From: Paenibacillus xylanilyticus
GTDB taxonomy: Bacteria; Bacillota; Bacilli; Paenibacillales; Paenibacillaceae
Length of the DNA stretch: 64,000 nt
Assembly (NCBI RefSeq): GCF_009664365.1
Contig: NZ_CP044310.1
Span: forward strand, 4,777,001-4,841,000
Direction: 5' to 3'
Part shown: positions 18,041 through 25,881 of the stretch, piece by piece
Layout of the letters: every line of letters begins with the position of its first letter
Numbering within the stretch: position 1 is the stretch's first letter
Translations under genes and position numbers: made by a program
Notes under the pieces: generated by a model
The model's database searches: none
Told to the model about the DNA's origin: nothing
What the model saw: the letters and a program-made list of their open reading frames with translations, nothing else

Positions 18041-18078
18041 AAAAAAAGAAAATGCCAATAGGTATCGACATTTTCTTT
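18041..18078 (-). terminator. Intercistronic terminator/attenuator between sacB and levB
   Basis: On the minus strand AAAGAAAATG pairs with CATTTTCTTT and runs into further Ts, 19 bp before the levB start. The stem is AT-rich, so termination is probably partial. Confidence 0.6.
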
Positions 18079-18103
18079 CTTTTAGACTTTCTGTGGTATT
18101 TGT

Positions 18104-19555
18104 TTATTCCACTGTCAACTGTCCTTGTGCCAGAATGCTGTCCTTCACTACGGATGTTTTAGATCCTTTGATGTTCACCAGGAAACTTGGTGCGAAGGTA
18201 GAATGATGATCTTCAAACATTCCTCGGTTGGTCATATAACTAGTGATCACTACGTTGTTGCCTTGAACCTGCGGAATAGCAAAATGTGCGTAAGTCCAGG
18301 TAACATCCTTAGGGTCCAGATCTTGATGCAATACAAGTCCAGTACCATTCAATGGCTTATAAGGTCCGGTCAGAGAACCAGATACATATCCCAACATGTA
18401 GATATCTTCAGCGTCAACACCATCCACAACCATTTTGGCTCCTCTTGTATCCGTGAACAAATACCATTTTCCATTCAATTTAAAGATATTTGCGCGTTCA
18501 ATTTCATCTGTTACCGTATTGGATGCAATCAGCGGCTTCATCACTTGTTTTAAGGTATAGTCATCATTCAATTCAATGATCCCCAAAGCGCCATTGGCTA
18601 AGGAAGCTAACTTTTTATTAGGGCTTTGCAGCAATTTCTCCCTCTCGGCCTGGAAGAACTTCTTGCTTCCTTCGTAGAAGGCTCTGTTATTGAATGCATC
18701 ATCGCCCTGGTAGCCCGTCTCTGTTCCAGTATTGGCTTCGAAAACAAGGTATTTGTGACCATTATCTTCAACGTAATGAGGATCTCTCAGCGTATGATTG
18801 TCGGAATAATCCCCACCACTGAAAGCCTGCTCCACGGTTTGATACATTTTGCCGTCACCATCAAAGATCGACTTGAAATCTTCAACACCGTCCACCTTGA
18901 GCGTGTCCTCTGCAAGTTCAGAGACATTGATTTGAGCAGTCGTCAGAGTTTGCTTGCCATAAAATCCATTGGCCGGGTCCCAGCCATGACGATTGGTATA
19001 GAAGAGACGAATATGGCCATCCGTAGTCAGCGTAGAAGAGCCGGACCATTCCTCTTCCTGGTGATTCAGAATTGGATCGTTCGGAACGTCCTTGTCGGTG
19101 TTTTTGAACACTCTGCCTGCATTTTTCCAGGCATCAATGGATGTGTCTCCTGCTTTTTTGTAGAACATATAGATGAATGTGTCTGAGCCCCGATCCGGGT
19201 CACCCGCCAGACCAAAAACGATTTGATAACCATGATAGTCAGCTACGGTACCATCTGCATTTTGCAGCGGCCAGGTATCCCACACATCCATGTCGATGAC
19301 GTTACCCTTTTCATCATATCCTTTTGCAGAAGGAAGATTTTGAATGGTAGATGCGTCAAACTGAGGAACCTTGAATCGTTCTTTAATTTGTTCCGCAGGG
19401 ATTTTCAGGGCGTCTGTGCGTGTAATATGCGAGAAACCGTAACTTTCTTTGTAGTCTGTACTTTCTTTTGCAAAAGCCGAAACTCCCCCACCTGCCAATA
19501 GTGTTGTTGCAAACGTTACTGCTGTCACTCTTCTCACAATCTTCTGGAAATTCAT
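18104..19555 (-). CDS. sacB: Levansucrase
   Basis: A 483-residue secreted GH68 enzyme with a Sec signal peptide ending near residue 29 (AFA). Catalytic residues are visible: nucleophile Asp93 in VWDTWPLQ, transition-state Asp in the LRDPH stretch, and acid/base Glu in DEIERAN. It converts sucrose outside the cell into levan and glucose. The length equals that of B. subtilis SacB. A 130-base leader with a ribonucleic antiterminator site and overlapping terminator precedes it, and the antiterminator gene lies just upstream, so induction by sucrose through antitermination is expected. levB follows after 81 bp. Confidence 0.97.
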   Translation of the reverse strand: MNFQKIVRRVTAVTFATTLLAGGGVSAFAKESTDYKESYGFSHITRTDALKIPAEQIKERFKVPQFDASTIQNLPSAKGYDEKGNVIDMDVWDTWPLQNADGTVADYHGYQIVFGLAGDPDRGSDTFIYMFYKKAGDTSIDAWKNAGRVFKNTDKDVPNDPILNHQEEEWSGSSTLTTDGHIRLFYTNRHGWDPANGFYGKQTLTTAQINVSELAEDTLKVDGVEDFKSIFDGDGKMYQTVEQAFSGGDYSDNHTLRDPHYVEDNGHKYLVFEANTGTETGYQGDDAFNNRAFYEGSKKFFQAEREKLLQSPNKKLASLANGALGIIELNDDYTLKQVMKPLIASNTVTDEIERANIFKLNGKWYLFTDTRGAKMVVDGVDAEDIYMLGYVSGSLTGPYKPLNGTGLVLHQDLDPKDVTWTYAHFAIPQVQGNNVVITSYMTNRGMFEDHHSTFAPSFLVNIKGSKTSVVKDSILAQGQLTVE

Positions 19556-19590
19556 TAGATGTATCCCTCTCTCTTGTCATTTTTTTTCGG

Positions 19591-19660
19591 AAAAAAGAAA
19601 AAGACCTAAAAATCGTTAGGGTATGGTGGATACACCAATCCCAACGGACTTTTAGGTCTT
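19591..19660 (-). terminator. sacB leader terminator (attenuator)
   Basis: On the minus strand AAGACCTAAAA pairs with TTTTTAGGTCTT around an inner paired region (GTTGGG/CCCTAAC), followed by TTTCTTTTTT. The left arm is also the 3' part of the antiterminator site, so the two structures exclude each other, as in B. subtilis sacB. Confidence 0.88.
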
Positions 19661-19682
19661 GCCTGCTTACCAGTAACAATCC
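19649..19682 (-). promoter_or_regulatory. RAT (ribonucleic antiterminator) of sacB
   Basis: The minus strand reads GATTGTTACTGGTAAGCAGG followed by CAAGACCTAAAAG, nearly identical to the SacY/SacT-binding RAT of the B. subtilis sacB leader. Binding of the antiterminator's CAT domain would stop the downstream terminator from forming. Confidence 0.9.
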
Positions 19683-19795
19683 CGACATATTCAACTGTCG
19701 ATAACTATTCTATATGGTCGGATCAAAATTTGGCTATAGATCGAAACTCCCGATTCGGATCAAGGACCAGGGACTCAGTTTATCAAGCATCAGAA

Positions 19796-20641
19796 TCAAT
19801 CCGAGGATGGATGAAGTCGATGATCTATCCGGATGATTTCCATGGCGATCACAACCAGTTGGCTTTCAGTAAACGCATATCCATAATCCTCTTCAACCAT
19901 TTCACCGATCTCGCGGGCCTGTGTATATGCTTCGGTAAAATTCATCTTTGCCATCGCTACAAGCTCCGGATTCAGTTCATTGCGGAGTCTGCCTGATTCA
20001 TCCGTTTGCAGCATATTCTCAAGCTGGGTCAAAAGTCGCTCATAGTTCGCAGACCGTCGATCCAGTACACCGGCAACTTGTCCTACACCTTCGGCGATAT
20101 CCCTTATCATGGCCGTCTTTTCCGGAGCCTTATGGCGCATGCCCGCATTCTTCCAGGCCGTATGGATATGCATGGCGATATAACCAACCTCATCTTCCGG
20201 GATGACCACCTGCAATTTCTCGTAGATCAAACGCTTGGCATGAAGCCCAAGCTGGAACTCTCTTGGATAGAGGATACGAATCTCCTCAAGCAGCGTATTT
20301 CGAATTTCGATTCCCTTGCCAATTCGCTCCAAGGCAAACGAGAGATGGTCTGCAAGAGCGATATGGATGTGCTCATGAAACGTAACACCCAATGCTTTCT
20401 CGGCGAAAGTGATGATCTGCTGGGTGACTGCAATTTCTTCTTCAGGCAGGGTCCCCAGTATTTCCTGAAGGTGGTTGTACTGCTTCGGGTCGGTCATCAC
20501 AAACACTTTTTCAACAAGGCTCGGGTCAACAACATCATTTTTTCCTTTTTGGAAAACTACACCCGGCCCCATGACAATTTTCTCTTCTCCATGATCGTTA
20601 ACTACAGCGGCGTTATTGTTAAGTATTTTTTTGATCTTCAT
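19796..20641 (-). CDS. sacY: BglG/SacY-family transcriptional antiterminator
   Basis: A 281-residue protein: CAT RNA-binding domain (1-55), PRD1 (about 65-170) and PRD2 (about 172-280). PRD1 keeps its two phosphorylatable histidines (His99 in LADHL, His158 in YIAMHIH). PRD2 has lost both: Gln206 replaces the first and Glu268 the second. In LicT and SacT those PRD2 histidines receive phosphate from HPr, so this protein is probably not controlled by catabolite repression that way; B. subtilis SacY is likewise HPr-independent. It is placed 9 bp after sacX and just before the sacB leader, which holds its expected target. Confidence 0.92.
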   Translation of the reverse strand: MKIKKILNNNAAVVNDHGEEKIVMGPGVVFQKGKNDVVDPSLVEKVFVMTDPKQYNHLQEILGTLPEEEIAVTQQIITFAEKALGVTFHEHIHIALADHLSFALERIGKGIEIRNTLLEEIRILYPREFQLGLHAKRLIYEKLQVVIPEDEVGYIAMHIHTAWKNAGMRHKAPEKTAMIRDIAEGVGQVAGVLDRRSANYERLLTQLENMLQTDESGRLRNELNPELVAMAKMNFTEAYTQAREIGEMVEEDYGYAFTESQLVVIAMEIIRIDHRLHPSSD

Positions 20642-20650
20642 GTTAGTCTC

Positions 20651-22198
20651 CTATGCCTGTTCGTTAAGTTTATCAGCTTCTGGTCGAACAACGCGATCCA
20701 CACCGAGCAGCAAGGTAACAGTAAATGCCGTAGCCAGAGCAAGCACAAAACCTATGAGATAATGAACAAGATTCATCAACCCGGGCTGTACAACAAAAGC
20801 GATCATCGGCAATCCGGTTAGCCCCAATGAATTGGCCACAACCTGATGAAAAGCAACATATGCTCCTCCCACGGCTCCTCCTGCAGCAGCACCCAGAAAG
20901 GGGCGCGCAAGTTTAAGATTAACACCATAGATGACTGGCTCGGTGATACCGAACAGCGCTGTGATCGAGGCAGGCAATGCTATCTTCCTCAATGCTTTGT
21001 CCCGGGTTCTGGCATACACTGCAAGACCGGCACCTGCTTGCGCAAAATTCGCCATGGACCAGATCGGAAGCAAGAAATTGAAGCCGATATCCGGATTGGA
21101 AATCAGTCCAACTTCGACAGCCTGAATCCCGTGATGAAGACCGGTGATCACAATGGAGCTGTATATACCTCCAAGCAGAAGCCCAAAAAGCAAGTTCCCG
21201 TAGTTGAAGACATGTTCCAGAATACTTCCCAGCGAGCCGCCCAGACCAAGAGCAAGGGGTTCAATCACCAGTACCGCAAGGCTGCCCGCAAGGCTAAAGC
21301 TCAAAAAGGGAACGAGAAGAACAGCTCCGGATGACGGTATCCATCGGCGTAGTCTTTTCTCAATTATCGTTAGCATAAATGCCGCTAGAACGGTTGGGAT
21401 TATAGCTCCCTGATATCCGAATTGTGGTGATATGGGCAAAGCTTGAGCAAAGGCTGGATCTGCACCGATGTCGGTGAACGGAAGAATCCCCGGATGAGTC
21501 ATGACAATCCCAACAGCGGCACCAAGCGCCGGGGTTCCACCGAACCGCTTGGCCGTGTTGTATCCGAAAAGAACCGCCATCAGCTGGAACGCTGAGCCCG
21601 TCAGCAGTGACAGAATCCGGAACCACGTTTGCCCTGGATCATCCCAGCCGAATGCCTTCGCAAGTCCCAAGAGACCCAGCAGCGGCCCTGCCACGACGAA
21701 GAGCGGAATAATGGGCACAACGATATCAGAAAAAAATTGGAATGCGTCCATCAACCTGTGTAACAATGCTCGTGAATGAAGCCCCTTATCATTGGATGAT
21801 CTGCTGGTTGTAGACACGGACGGCAGTGGATAGGAATCCGTATGATTTTCTTCGTGCAGCCGCGGTGTGATGGGTCCATTCGAGTCGTCTTCTTTCGGTA
21901 TGGACGAAGCAGCTGACTGAAGTATGACATTCACCTGGCGATTAACCTTCGAGACAAGAACGGGACCCAGGATAATCTGCAGTTGTCCAGCACGAACGTG
22001 CACCCCTTGGATTTCCTGCATACCGTCAAGACGTTCTTGTTCCACCAGGTCACTGTTCTGCAACCGGAGTCGAAGTCGTGTCGTGCAATGGGTGCTTTCG
22101 ATAATATTGTCCGTTCCTCCAGACCATTCAATAAGTTGCGTGGCCAATGCCCTTGCGGAACTACGCCCCCTTATGACACTCCGCTCATCCTGCTGCAT
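20651..22198 (-). CDS. sacX: Sucrose-type PTS EIIBC component (SacX/SacP-like)
   Basis: A 515-residue protein with an N-terminal EIIB domain (about 15-90) whose phospho-Cys38 lies in STHCTTRLRL, a polar linker (about 95-145), and an EIIC membrane domain with about ten helices and the GITEPVIYGVN signature. It imports and phosphorylates sucrose using phosphate from a separate EIIA, or acts mainly as a sucrose sensor that phosphorylates SacY, as SacX does in B. subtilis. The order with sacY directly behind it is that of sacXY. The start has GGGAGGAG 5 bases upstream. No EIIA domain is attached. Confidence 0.9.
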   Translation of the reverse strand: MQQDERSVIRGRSSARALATQLIEWSGGTDNIIESTHCTTRLRLRLQNSDLVEQERLDGMQEIQGVHVRAGQLQIILGPVLVSKVNRQVNVILQSAASSIPKEDDSNGPITPRLHEENHTDSYPLPSVSTTSRSSNDKGLHSRALLHRLMDAFQFFSDIVVPIIPLFVVAGPLLGLLGLAKAFGWDDPGQTWFRILSLLTGSAFQLMAVLFGYNTAKRFGGTPALGAAVGIVMTHPGILPFTDIGADPAFAQALPISPQFGYQGAIIPTVLAAFMLTIIEKRLRRWIPSSGAVLLVPFLSFSLAGSLAVLVIEPLALGLGGSLGSILEHVFNYGNLLFGLLLGGIYSSIVITGLHHGIQAVEVGLISNPDIGFNFLLPIWSMANFAQAGAGLAVYARTRDKALRKIALPASITALFGITEPVIYGVNLKLARPFLGAAAGGAVGGAYVAFHQVVANSLGLTGLPMIAFVVQPGLMNLVHYLIGFVLALATAFTVTLLLGVDRVVRPEADKLNEQA

Positions 22199-22460
22199 GG
22201 ATGCTCCTCCCTGTTACTTAGCATTAAAAGAACATCGAAGGATCGATGTCTATCATTGAAAGATGATCTTCTACAAAAATAACAATTTCGTCATTTATGG
22301 CAATATTACTATTGTGACCACTTCACTTTCCAAAATCAATGGTCAGTAAATACCACTACTCTGAGAACAATGGCTCATCTTGGCCATGCATTTAGTTCTA
22401 CCAGATCGCCCCTTTTCTCCAGAATTGGCTAATGGAATCTATAGATCATATTTCAATAAA
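22199..22460 (-). other. Leader/promoter region of sacX
   Basis: The gene-free stretch from the sacX start to the upstream terminator. A short hairpin (ACATCGA with TCGATGT, then TCTTTTA) lies about 35 bp before the sacX start and could be a weak attenuator. No RAT sequence like that of sacB was found here, and no clear promoter. Confidence 0.45.
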
Positions 22461-22494
22461 GCAAAAAGAGCCCCCTTCGGAAGCAGGCTCTTGG
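22461..22494 (-). terminator. Terminator of the NAD(P)H oxidoreductase gene
   Basis: On the minus strand AAGAGCC...GGCTCTT with an inner CTTC/GAAG pairing is followed by TTTTGC, about 95 bp after the stop codon. Confidence 0.7.
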
Positions 22495-22588
22495 TTTGCA
22501 GCGATGATGGTGTATGTGGACTTGGGGACATGGACGCTAAGGTTCTCAATTGAGGGAAGCACCTTCATATCAACGCCAATTTCGGCAA

Positions 22589-23119
22589 TCAAGCATACTT
22601 ACGGATATAACGGATATACTCTTGAGCACTTTGGTTTATCTCTTCATCTGTAGCCTGAAATGAGGCACCGAAAACTACAAAATAAGGTAATGCGATCGCA
22701 CCCACATGATTGATGCTGGCTTTGAAAGGTGCGATCACCTCATCTACCGTAAAAGAGACTGAGCCTTCCGGCGAGTAATTTTCTTTTTTATCACCAATGG
22801 ACAAGGCGAGGCTCAGCTTTTTCCCGTGCAGTTTATTGCCTGATAATCCATACGCCCACCCGTAGGTAAAAACATCATCAAACCACTTTTTGAGCAAAGG
22901 CGGATAGCTGTACCAATATAGCGGAAACTGCAGAATAATATGATCGTATGCCTCGAGCAGCTCCTGCTCTCGCGAAACATCAATATTCCAATCCGGATAT
23001 GCTTGGTAGATCTCATGAATTGTAATATCAGTCGTATGCTGCTCAAGTTCTTCTTTCCAGCGCCGATTGACTCTTGAGACGTCAATATTCGGATGTGCCA
23101 GGATCACGAGTGTTTTCAT
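22589..23119 (-). CDS. Flavodoxin-fold NAD(P)H oxidoreductase (KefF/YwrO/MdaB-like)
   Basis: A 176-residue cytoplasmic flavoprotein. The N-terminal LVILAHPNID strand-loop, the FPLYWYSYPPLLKKWFDDV stretch (flavin isoalloxazine contact) and GKKLSLALSIG match the NAD(P)H dehydrogenase (quinone) family. Such enzymes reduce quinones or electrophiles by two electrons. AAAGGAAG precedes the ATG. It diverges from an HxlR regulator gene across a 186-bp gap containing a long dyad, so regulation by that protein in response to quinone or aldehyde stress is a fair inference. Confidence 0.88.
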   Translation of the reverse strand: MKTLVILAHPNIDVSRVNRRWKEELEQHTTDITIHEIYQAYPDWNIDVSREQELLEAYDHIILQFPLYWYSYPPLLKKWFDDVFTYGWAYGLSGNKLHGKKLSLALSIGDKKENYSPEGSVSFTVDEVIAPFKASINHVGAIALPYFVVFGASFQATDEEINQSAQEYIRYIRKYA

Positions 23120-23185
23120 TGTTGTACTTCCTTTCTTGGTTCAGGCTGAATAACGCCATTATCATATAGGCCTGACAAAAAGAAA

Positions 23186-23226
23186 ATACACACAATAAAG
23201 TAAGATGGTTACTTCGAGGTGTGTAT
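23186..23226. promoter_or_regulatory. 41-bp dyad, HxlR operator candidate
   Basis: Two nested inverted repeats share one centre (23206): ATACACAC/GTGTGTAT outside and AAGTAA/TTACTT inside. The site lies midway in the divergent region between the oxidoreductase and the HxlR gene. Confidence 0.65.
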
Positions 23227-23305
23227 GGACTTCATCAGCAAAGTTGTGAGAAAATGAACCGTTATACCGCATCAACAAGATGTAACCTGAACGAGGTGAA
23301 CGGTC

Positions 23306-23716
23306 ATGAAACAATATAATCTGGGAATTGAAGCAACACTCGAGATTATCGGCGGCAAGTGGAAAGCGCTAATTATATGCTTATTAATGTCAGGCGTGAA
23401 GAGGACAGGCGAGCTGCAGCGCAGTATCGACGGCATTTCACAAAAGGTCCTGATTCAGCAATTACGTGAGCTGGAGAGGGACGGCCTTGTCAGAAGACAT
23501 GTGTATCAACAGATGCCGCCAAAAGTCGAATACAGTCTTACGGAATATGGAGTTACTGCCAACAAGATTGTGGATGTGATGTGTGCATGGGGCCGAGATA
23601 ATATAGCATTAAGACAGCAGCAGGGAGAAGAAATTATGCTTTTGGAAAATAAAGAGTCTGTTCTTGACTCGATATCCCTTGATTCGATAATTGAAAAGAA
23701 GGAGAACTTGAAATGA
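23306..23716 (+). CDS. HxlR-family winged-helix regulator
   Basis: A 136-residue protein with the HxlR core: IIGGKWK near residue 18, the winged helix with GISQKVLIQQLRELERDGLVRR, and VEYSLTEYG in the wing (about residues 8-95). A C-terminal tail of about 35 residues is acidic/helical and longer than usual. Many redox-sensing members (HypR, YodB) use a Cys just before the GKW stretch; here that place is Tyr4-Asn5 with no Cys, so thiol sensing is unlikely. It overlaps the next dehydrogenase gene by 4 bp (ATGA), so the two are translated together. Confidence 0.88.
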   Translation: MKQYNLGIEATLEIIGGKWKALIICLLMSGVKRTGELQRSIDGISQKVLIQQLRELERDGLVRRHVYQQMPPKVEYSLTEYGVTANKIVDVMCAWGRDNIALRQQQGEEIMLLENKESVLDSISLDSIIEKKENLK

Positions 23717-24432
23717 AAAACTATCTCGTATTTGGTGCAAGCAAAGGACTTGGAGATGCCTTCGTCAGAGGTGTCCCCGAGCAAGGAGACAAGGTCTGGG
23801 TCATCTCTCGCAGCAGACCTGACAATGTAAACCTGAATGACGGCGTTGAACGCATATGGATACAGGCGGATCTGTCTGATCTCCATGCAGCCCAAGTGAT
23901 CACAGACGCGCTCCAGCACGAAACACTAGATGTTCTCATATACAATGTAGGCATTTGGGAAAAGGAAGGCTTCGAGGATCACTACTCGTTTGACCAGGAT
24001 GCTCCTGCTGATATCTCGAATCTGATTCATGTAAATATAACATCGGCGATTGTATGTATTCAGGCATTACTGCCCCATCTCCGGCAATCGACAGCCGGCA
24101 AAATCATTCTGATTGGCTCGACTGCAGGTCTGAACAATACGAATAACACTCAGGTTTCATTTGTAGCTTCCAAGTTCGCCATTCGTGGAATTACGGAGGC
24201 CTTGCGGGAGCACACGAGACAGGATGGCATTGCCGTAACATGTATTAACCCTGGGGAGCTTGCAGGTGAAATACCTTATGAAGAGGGCAGTGAACGAGCA
24301 CTAGCTGAATATAATGGCACACGTATCCCCCTTCAGGATATGGTTTCCATCGTCAAATGCATCGTGAATCTGTCAAAGGCAGCCTGCGTAAAAGAAATCA
24401 ATATGCCTGCGATCACGGATACCAACGCATAA
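23713..24432 (+). CDS. Short-chain dehydrogenase-like protein with Phe in place of catalytic Tyr
   Basis: A 239-residue Rossmann-fold SDR: cofactor loop GASKGLG (8-14), NVG at 78-80 instead of the usual NAG, catalytic Ser136, then Phe150 and Lys154 where the family has Tyr-x3-Lys. Replacement of the catalytic Tyr by Phe normally abolishes classical SDR chemistry, so this may be a binding or regulatory protein (as with NmrA-like proteins), or use another proton donor. It is coupled by a 4-bp overlap to the HxlR gene. Its own terminator downstream is split by an IS element. Confidence 0.85.
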   Translation: MKNYLVFGASKGLGDAFVRGVPEQGDKVWVISRSRPDNVNLNDGVERIWIQADLSDLHAAQVITDALQHETLDVLIYNVGIWEKEGFEDHYSFDQDAPADISNLIHVNITSAIVCIQALLPHLRQSTAGKIILIGSTAGLNNTNNTQVSFVASKFAIRGITEALREHTRQDGIAVTCINPGELAGEIPYEEGSERALAEYNGTRIPLQDMVSIVKCIVNLSKAACVKEINMPAITDTNA

Positions 24433-24620
24433 TGGAGGCTTGATGGGATATTTTATTGCAGTCCCCTCCAATCATGGAGAATCCTTATAAAACCAAGGAA
24501 TAACAGACGGATTCAATATAGTAAAAAGCCCGTTACTTGGTATTATCCCCTTTTAGTAGACATGAGAAAAAAGACATCTGTTAAGATGAACTTAATCATG
24601 TAAACGAAGGGGATTTTTTC

Positions 24621-24920
24621 ATGGCTAAAAAAGGACAAACATACCGGCGGTACTCCTTGGAGTTGAAATTGGAGGCCGTCCGGCTGGTCAACGAAGAACA
24701 TATGAGTATACGTGAAGTAGCGACGCGTTTAGATATTCAAAATAAATCTCAGGTACAAGTGTGGGCAGCCAAAGCGAAACAGGGAATGAGTCTAGAACCT
24801 GCTACACCCAAACGGGGACGCCCTAGAACCAAGTTTTCCAGTATGGAAGAAGAGATGGCGTATTTGCGGGCGGAGATTGAATACTTAAAAAAGCAATATC
24901 CAAATCTACACAAGGAGTGA
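24621..24920 (+). CDS. IS3-family OrfA (helix-turn-helix transposase subunit)
   Basis: A 99-residue basic protein with an N-terminal helix-turn-helix (about 10-60; SLELKLEAVRLV then SIREVATRLDI) and a C-terminal leucine-zipper-like helix (about 72-95). It binds the IS ends and, when made alone, usually limits transposition. Near its 3' end, at 24887-24893, is A AAA AAG in the zero frame, the standard -1 slippery heptamer, which joins it to OrfB. Confidence 0.9.
   Translation: MAKKGQTYRRYSLELKLEAVRLVNEEHMSIREVATRLDIQNKSQVQVWAAKAKQGMSLEPATPKRGRPRTKFSSMEEEMAYLRAEIEYLKKQYPNLHKE
24887..24893 (+). promoter_or_regulatory. Programmed -1 ribosomal frameshift site
   Basis: A AAA AAG is positioned exactly as codons TTA AAA AAG of OrfA. 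The -1 frame is open from here into OrfB without a stop, so slippage makes the OrfAB transposase. Confidence 0.8.
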
Positions 24921-25783
24921 CGAGTAAAGCAGCCAGATTTCAAATCATTGAGGACCTGAGAGCACGCCATGGTCTGGCTTGGCTCTTGAAGTTAGCTGCG
25001 GTTTCCCGCTCGGGTTATTACAAGTGGAGAAAAAGCATAGCAGCCGCAAAAGAGCGTAGACACAAAGAACATGAACTAGAATCCCATTTGCTTGCCATTC
25101 ATCGCGTGCATCCTTACTTTGGCTATCTTCGAATGACCGTTGCTTTACGACGGGAAGGCCTTCGAGTCAACCACAAAAAGGTGTACCGATTAATGAAACA
25201 ATTAGGCATCTGTTCTGTCATTCGAAAAAAGCGTCGATTCTTTGGAAAACAAGCCTCTGTGGTAAACCCAAATCGGCTGGAGCGTCAGTTTCAGGCGGAT
25301 ACACCACGAACGAAGCTGGTTACGGACATTACCTATATTCGTGCTGGAGAACACTTTGTGTATCTGTCTGTTATTCAGGATTTATACAATAACGAAATTG
25401 TAGCGTGGCATCTTTCTGAACGAAATGACCTTGCTTTAGTTCATGACACGCTGGATAGACTCCGTCAGCACGTGGATCTGAATGGCGTAATCCTACACTC
25501 AGATCAAGGATTTCAATATACGTCGAAGCCATTTAACCGTAAACTAAACCAGCTTGGCATGCTAGGCAGTCACTCCAGGCGTGGAAATTGCTTAGATAAT
25601 GCCTGTGTTGAATCTTTTTTCTCTCATTTGAAGACGGAGAAAATTTATTTGAATAAGGCGGCAAACAAAGCAGAGGTTGAGCAGCAAGTGAATGAATACA
25701 TACTGTTTTACAACCAAAACCGATTTCAGAAAAAACTAAACGACCGTTCCCCGGTAGAATACCGGGAAACGGCCGCAGCTTAA
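24917..25783 (+). CDS. IS3-family OrfB (DDE integrase domain of transposase)
   Basis: A 288-residue retroviral-integrase-like domain with an HTH_21 region at the start (YFGYLRMTVALRREG) and the DDE triad: Asp in VTDITYI, Asp in LHSDQGFQYTS, and Glu in NACVESFFSHLK, with the Lys seven residues after the Glu. The GTG at 24917 overlaps the OrfA stop; its main product is probably the OrfAB fusion made by frameshifting upstream. No damage is seen. Confidence 0.92.
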   Translation: MTSKAARFQIIEDLRARHGLAWLLKLAAVSRSGYYKWRKSIAAAKERRHKEHELESHLLAIHRVHPYFGYLRMTVALRREGLRVNHKKVYRLMKQLGICSVIRKKRRFFGKQASVVNPNRLERQFQADTPRTKLVTDITYIRAGEHFVYLSVIQDLYNNEIVAWHLSERNDLALVHDTLDRLRQHVDLNGVILHSDQGFQYTSKPFNRKLNQLGMLGSHSRRGNCLDNACVESFFSHLKTEKIYLNKAANKAEVEQQVNEYILFYNQNRFQKKLNDRSPVEYRETAAA

Positions 25784-25881
25784 ATCTTGTCTTTTTTTTG
25801 TACTGTCTACTTGACAGGGTTATGACCAACTTAACGGGCTTTTTACCTTTTCATTATGGAATACCATTTCAAGCAGACAAG

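Larger units (their letters stand above)
24538..25828 (+). mobile_element. IS3-family insertion sequence (intact, 1291 bp)
   Basis: The element starts TGGTATTATCCC and ends GGGTTATGACCA, imperfect terminal inverted repeats that extend inward through a shared AGTAGACA and an A-run plus GACA. It is flanked by a 3-bp direct repeat ACT (24535-24537 overlaps the arm end; 25829-25831), typical of IS3 transposition. It carries two overlapping reading frames with a programmed frameshift site. Length, TG...CA ends and two-frame layout fit the IS150-like part of IS3. All parts look intact, so it may be active. Confidence 0.92.
24521..25846. terminator. Bidirectional terminator split by the IS element
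   Basis: The left arm GTAAAAAGCCCGTTA (24521-24535) and right arm TAACGGGCTTTTTAC (25832-25846) are perfect 15-bp complements. Between them is the target triplet ACT and the IS. Before insertion the two arms would have been separated by only CT, forming a tight terminator between converging genes. Confidence 0.9.

Noticed and set aside
20006..20821. 271-codon plus-strand frame opposite sacY and the start of sacX's end
   Set aside because: Antisense to two clearly coding genes and without translation signals.
22199..22460. Possible second RAT upstream of sacX
   Set aside because: No sequence resembling the sacB RAT was found; only a small hairpin is present, so sacX was not called as antitermination-controlled.
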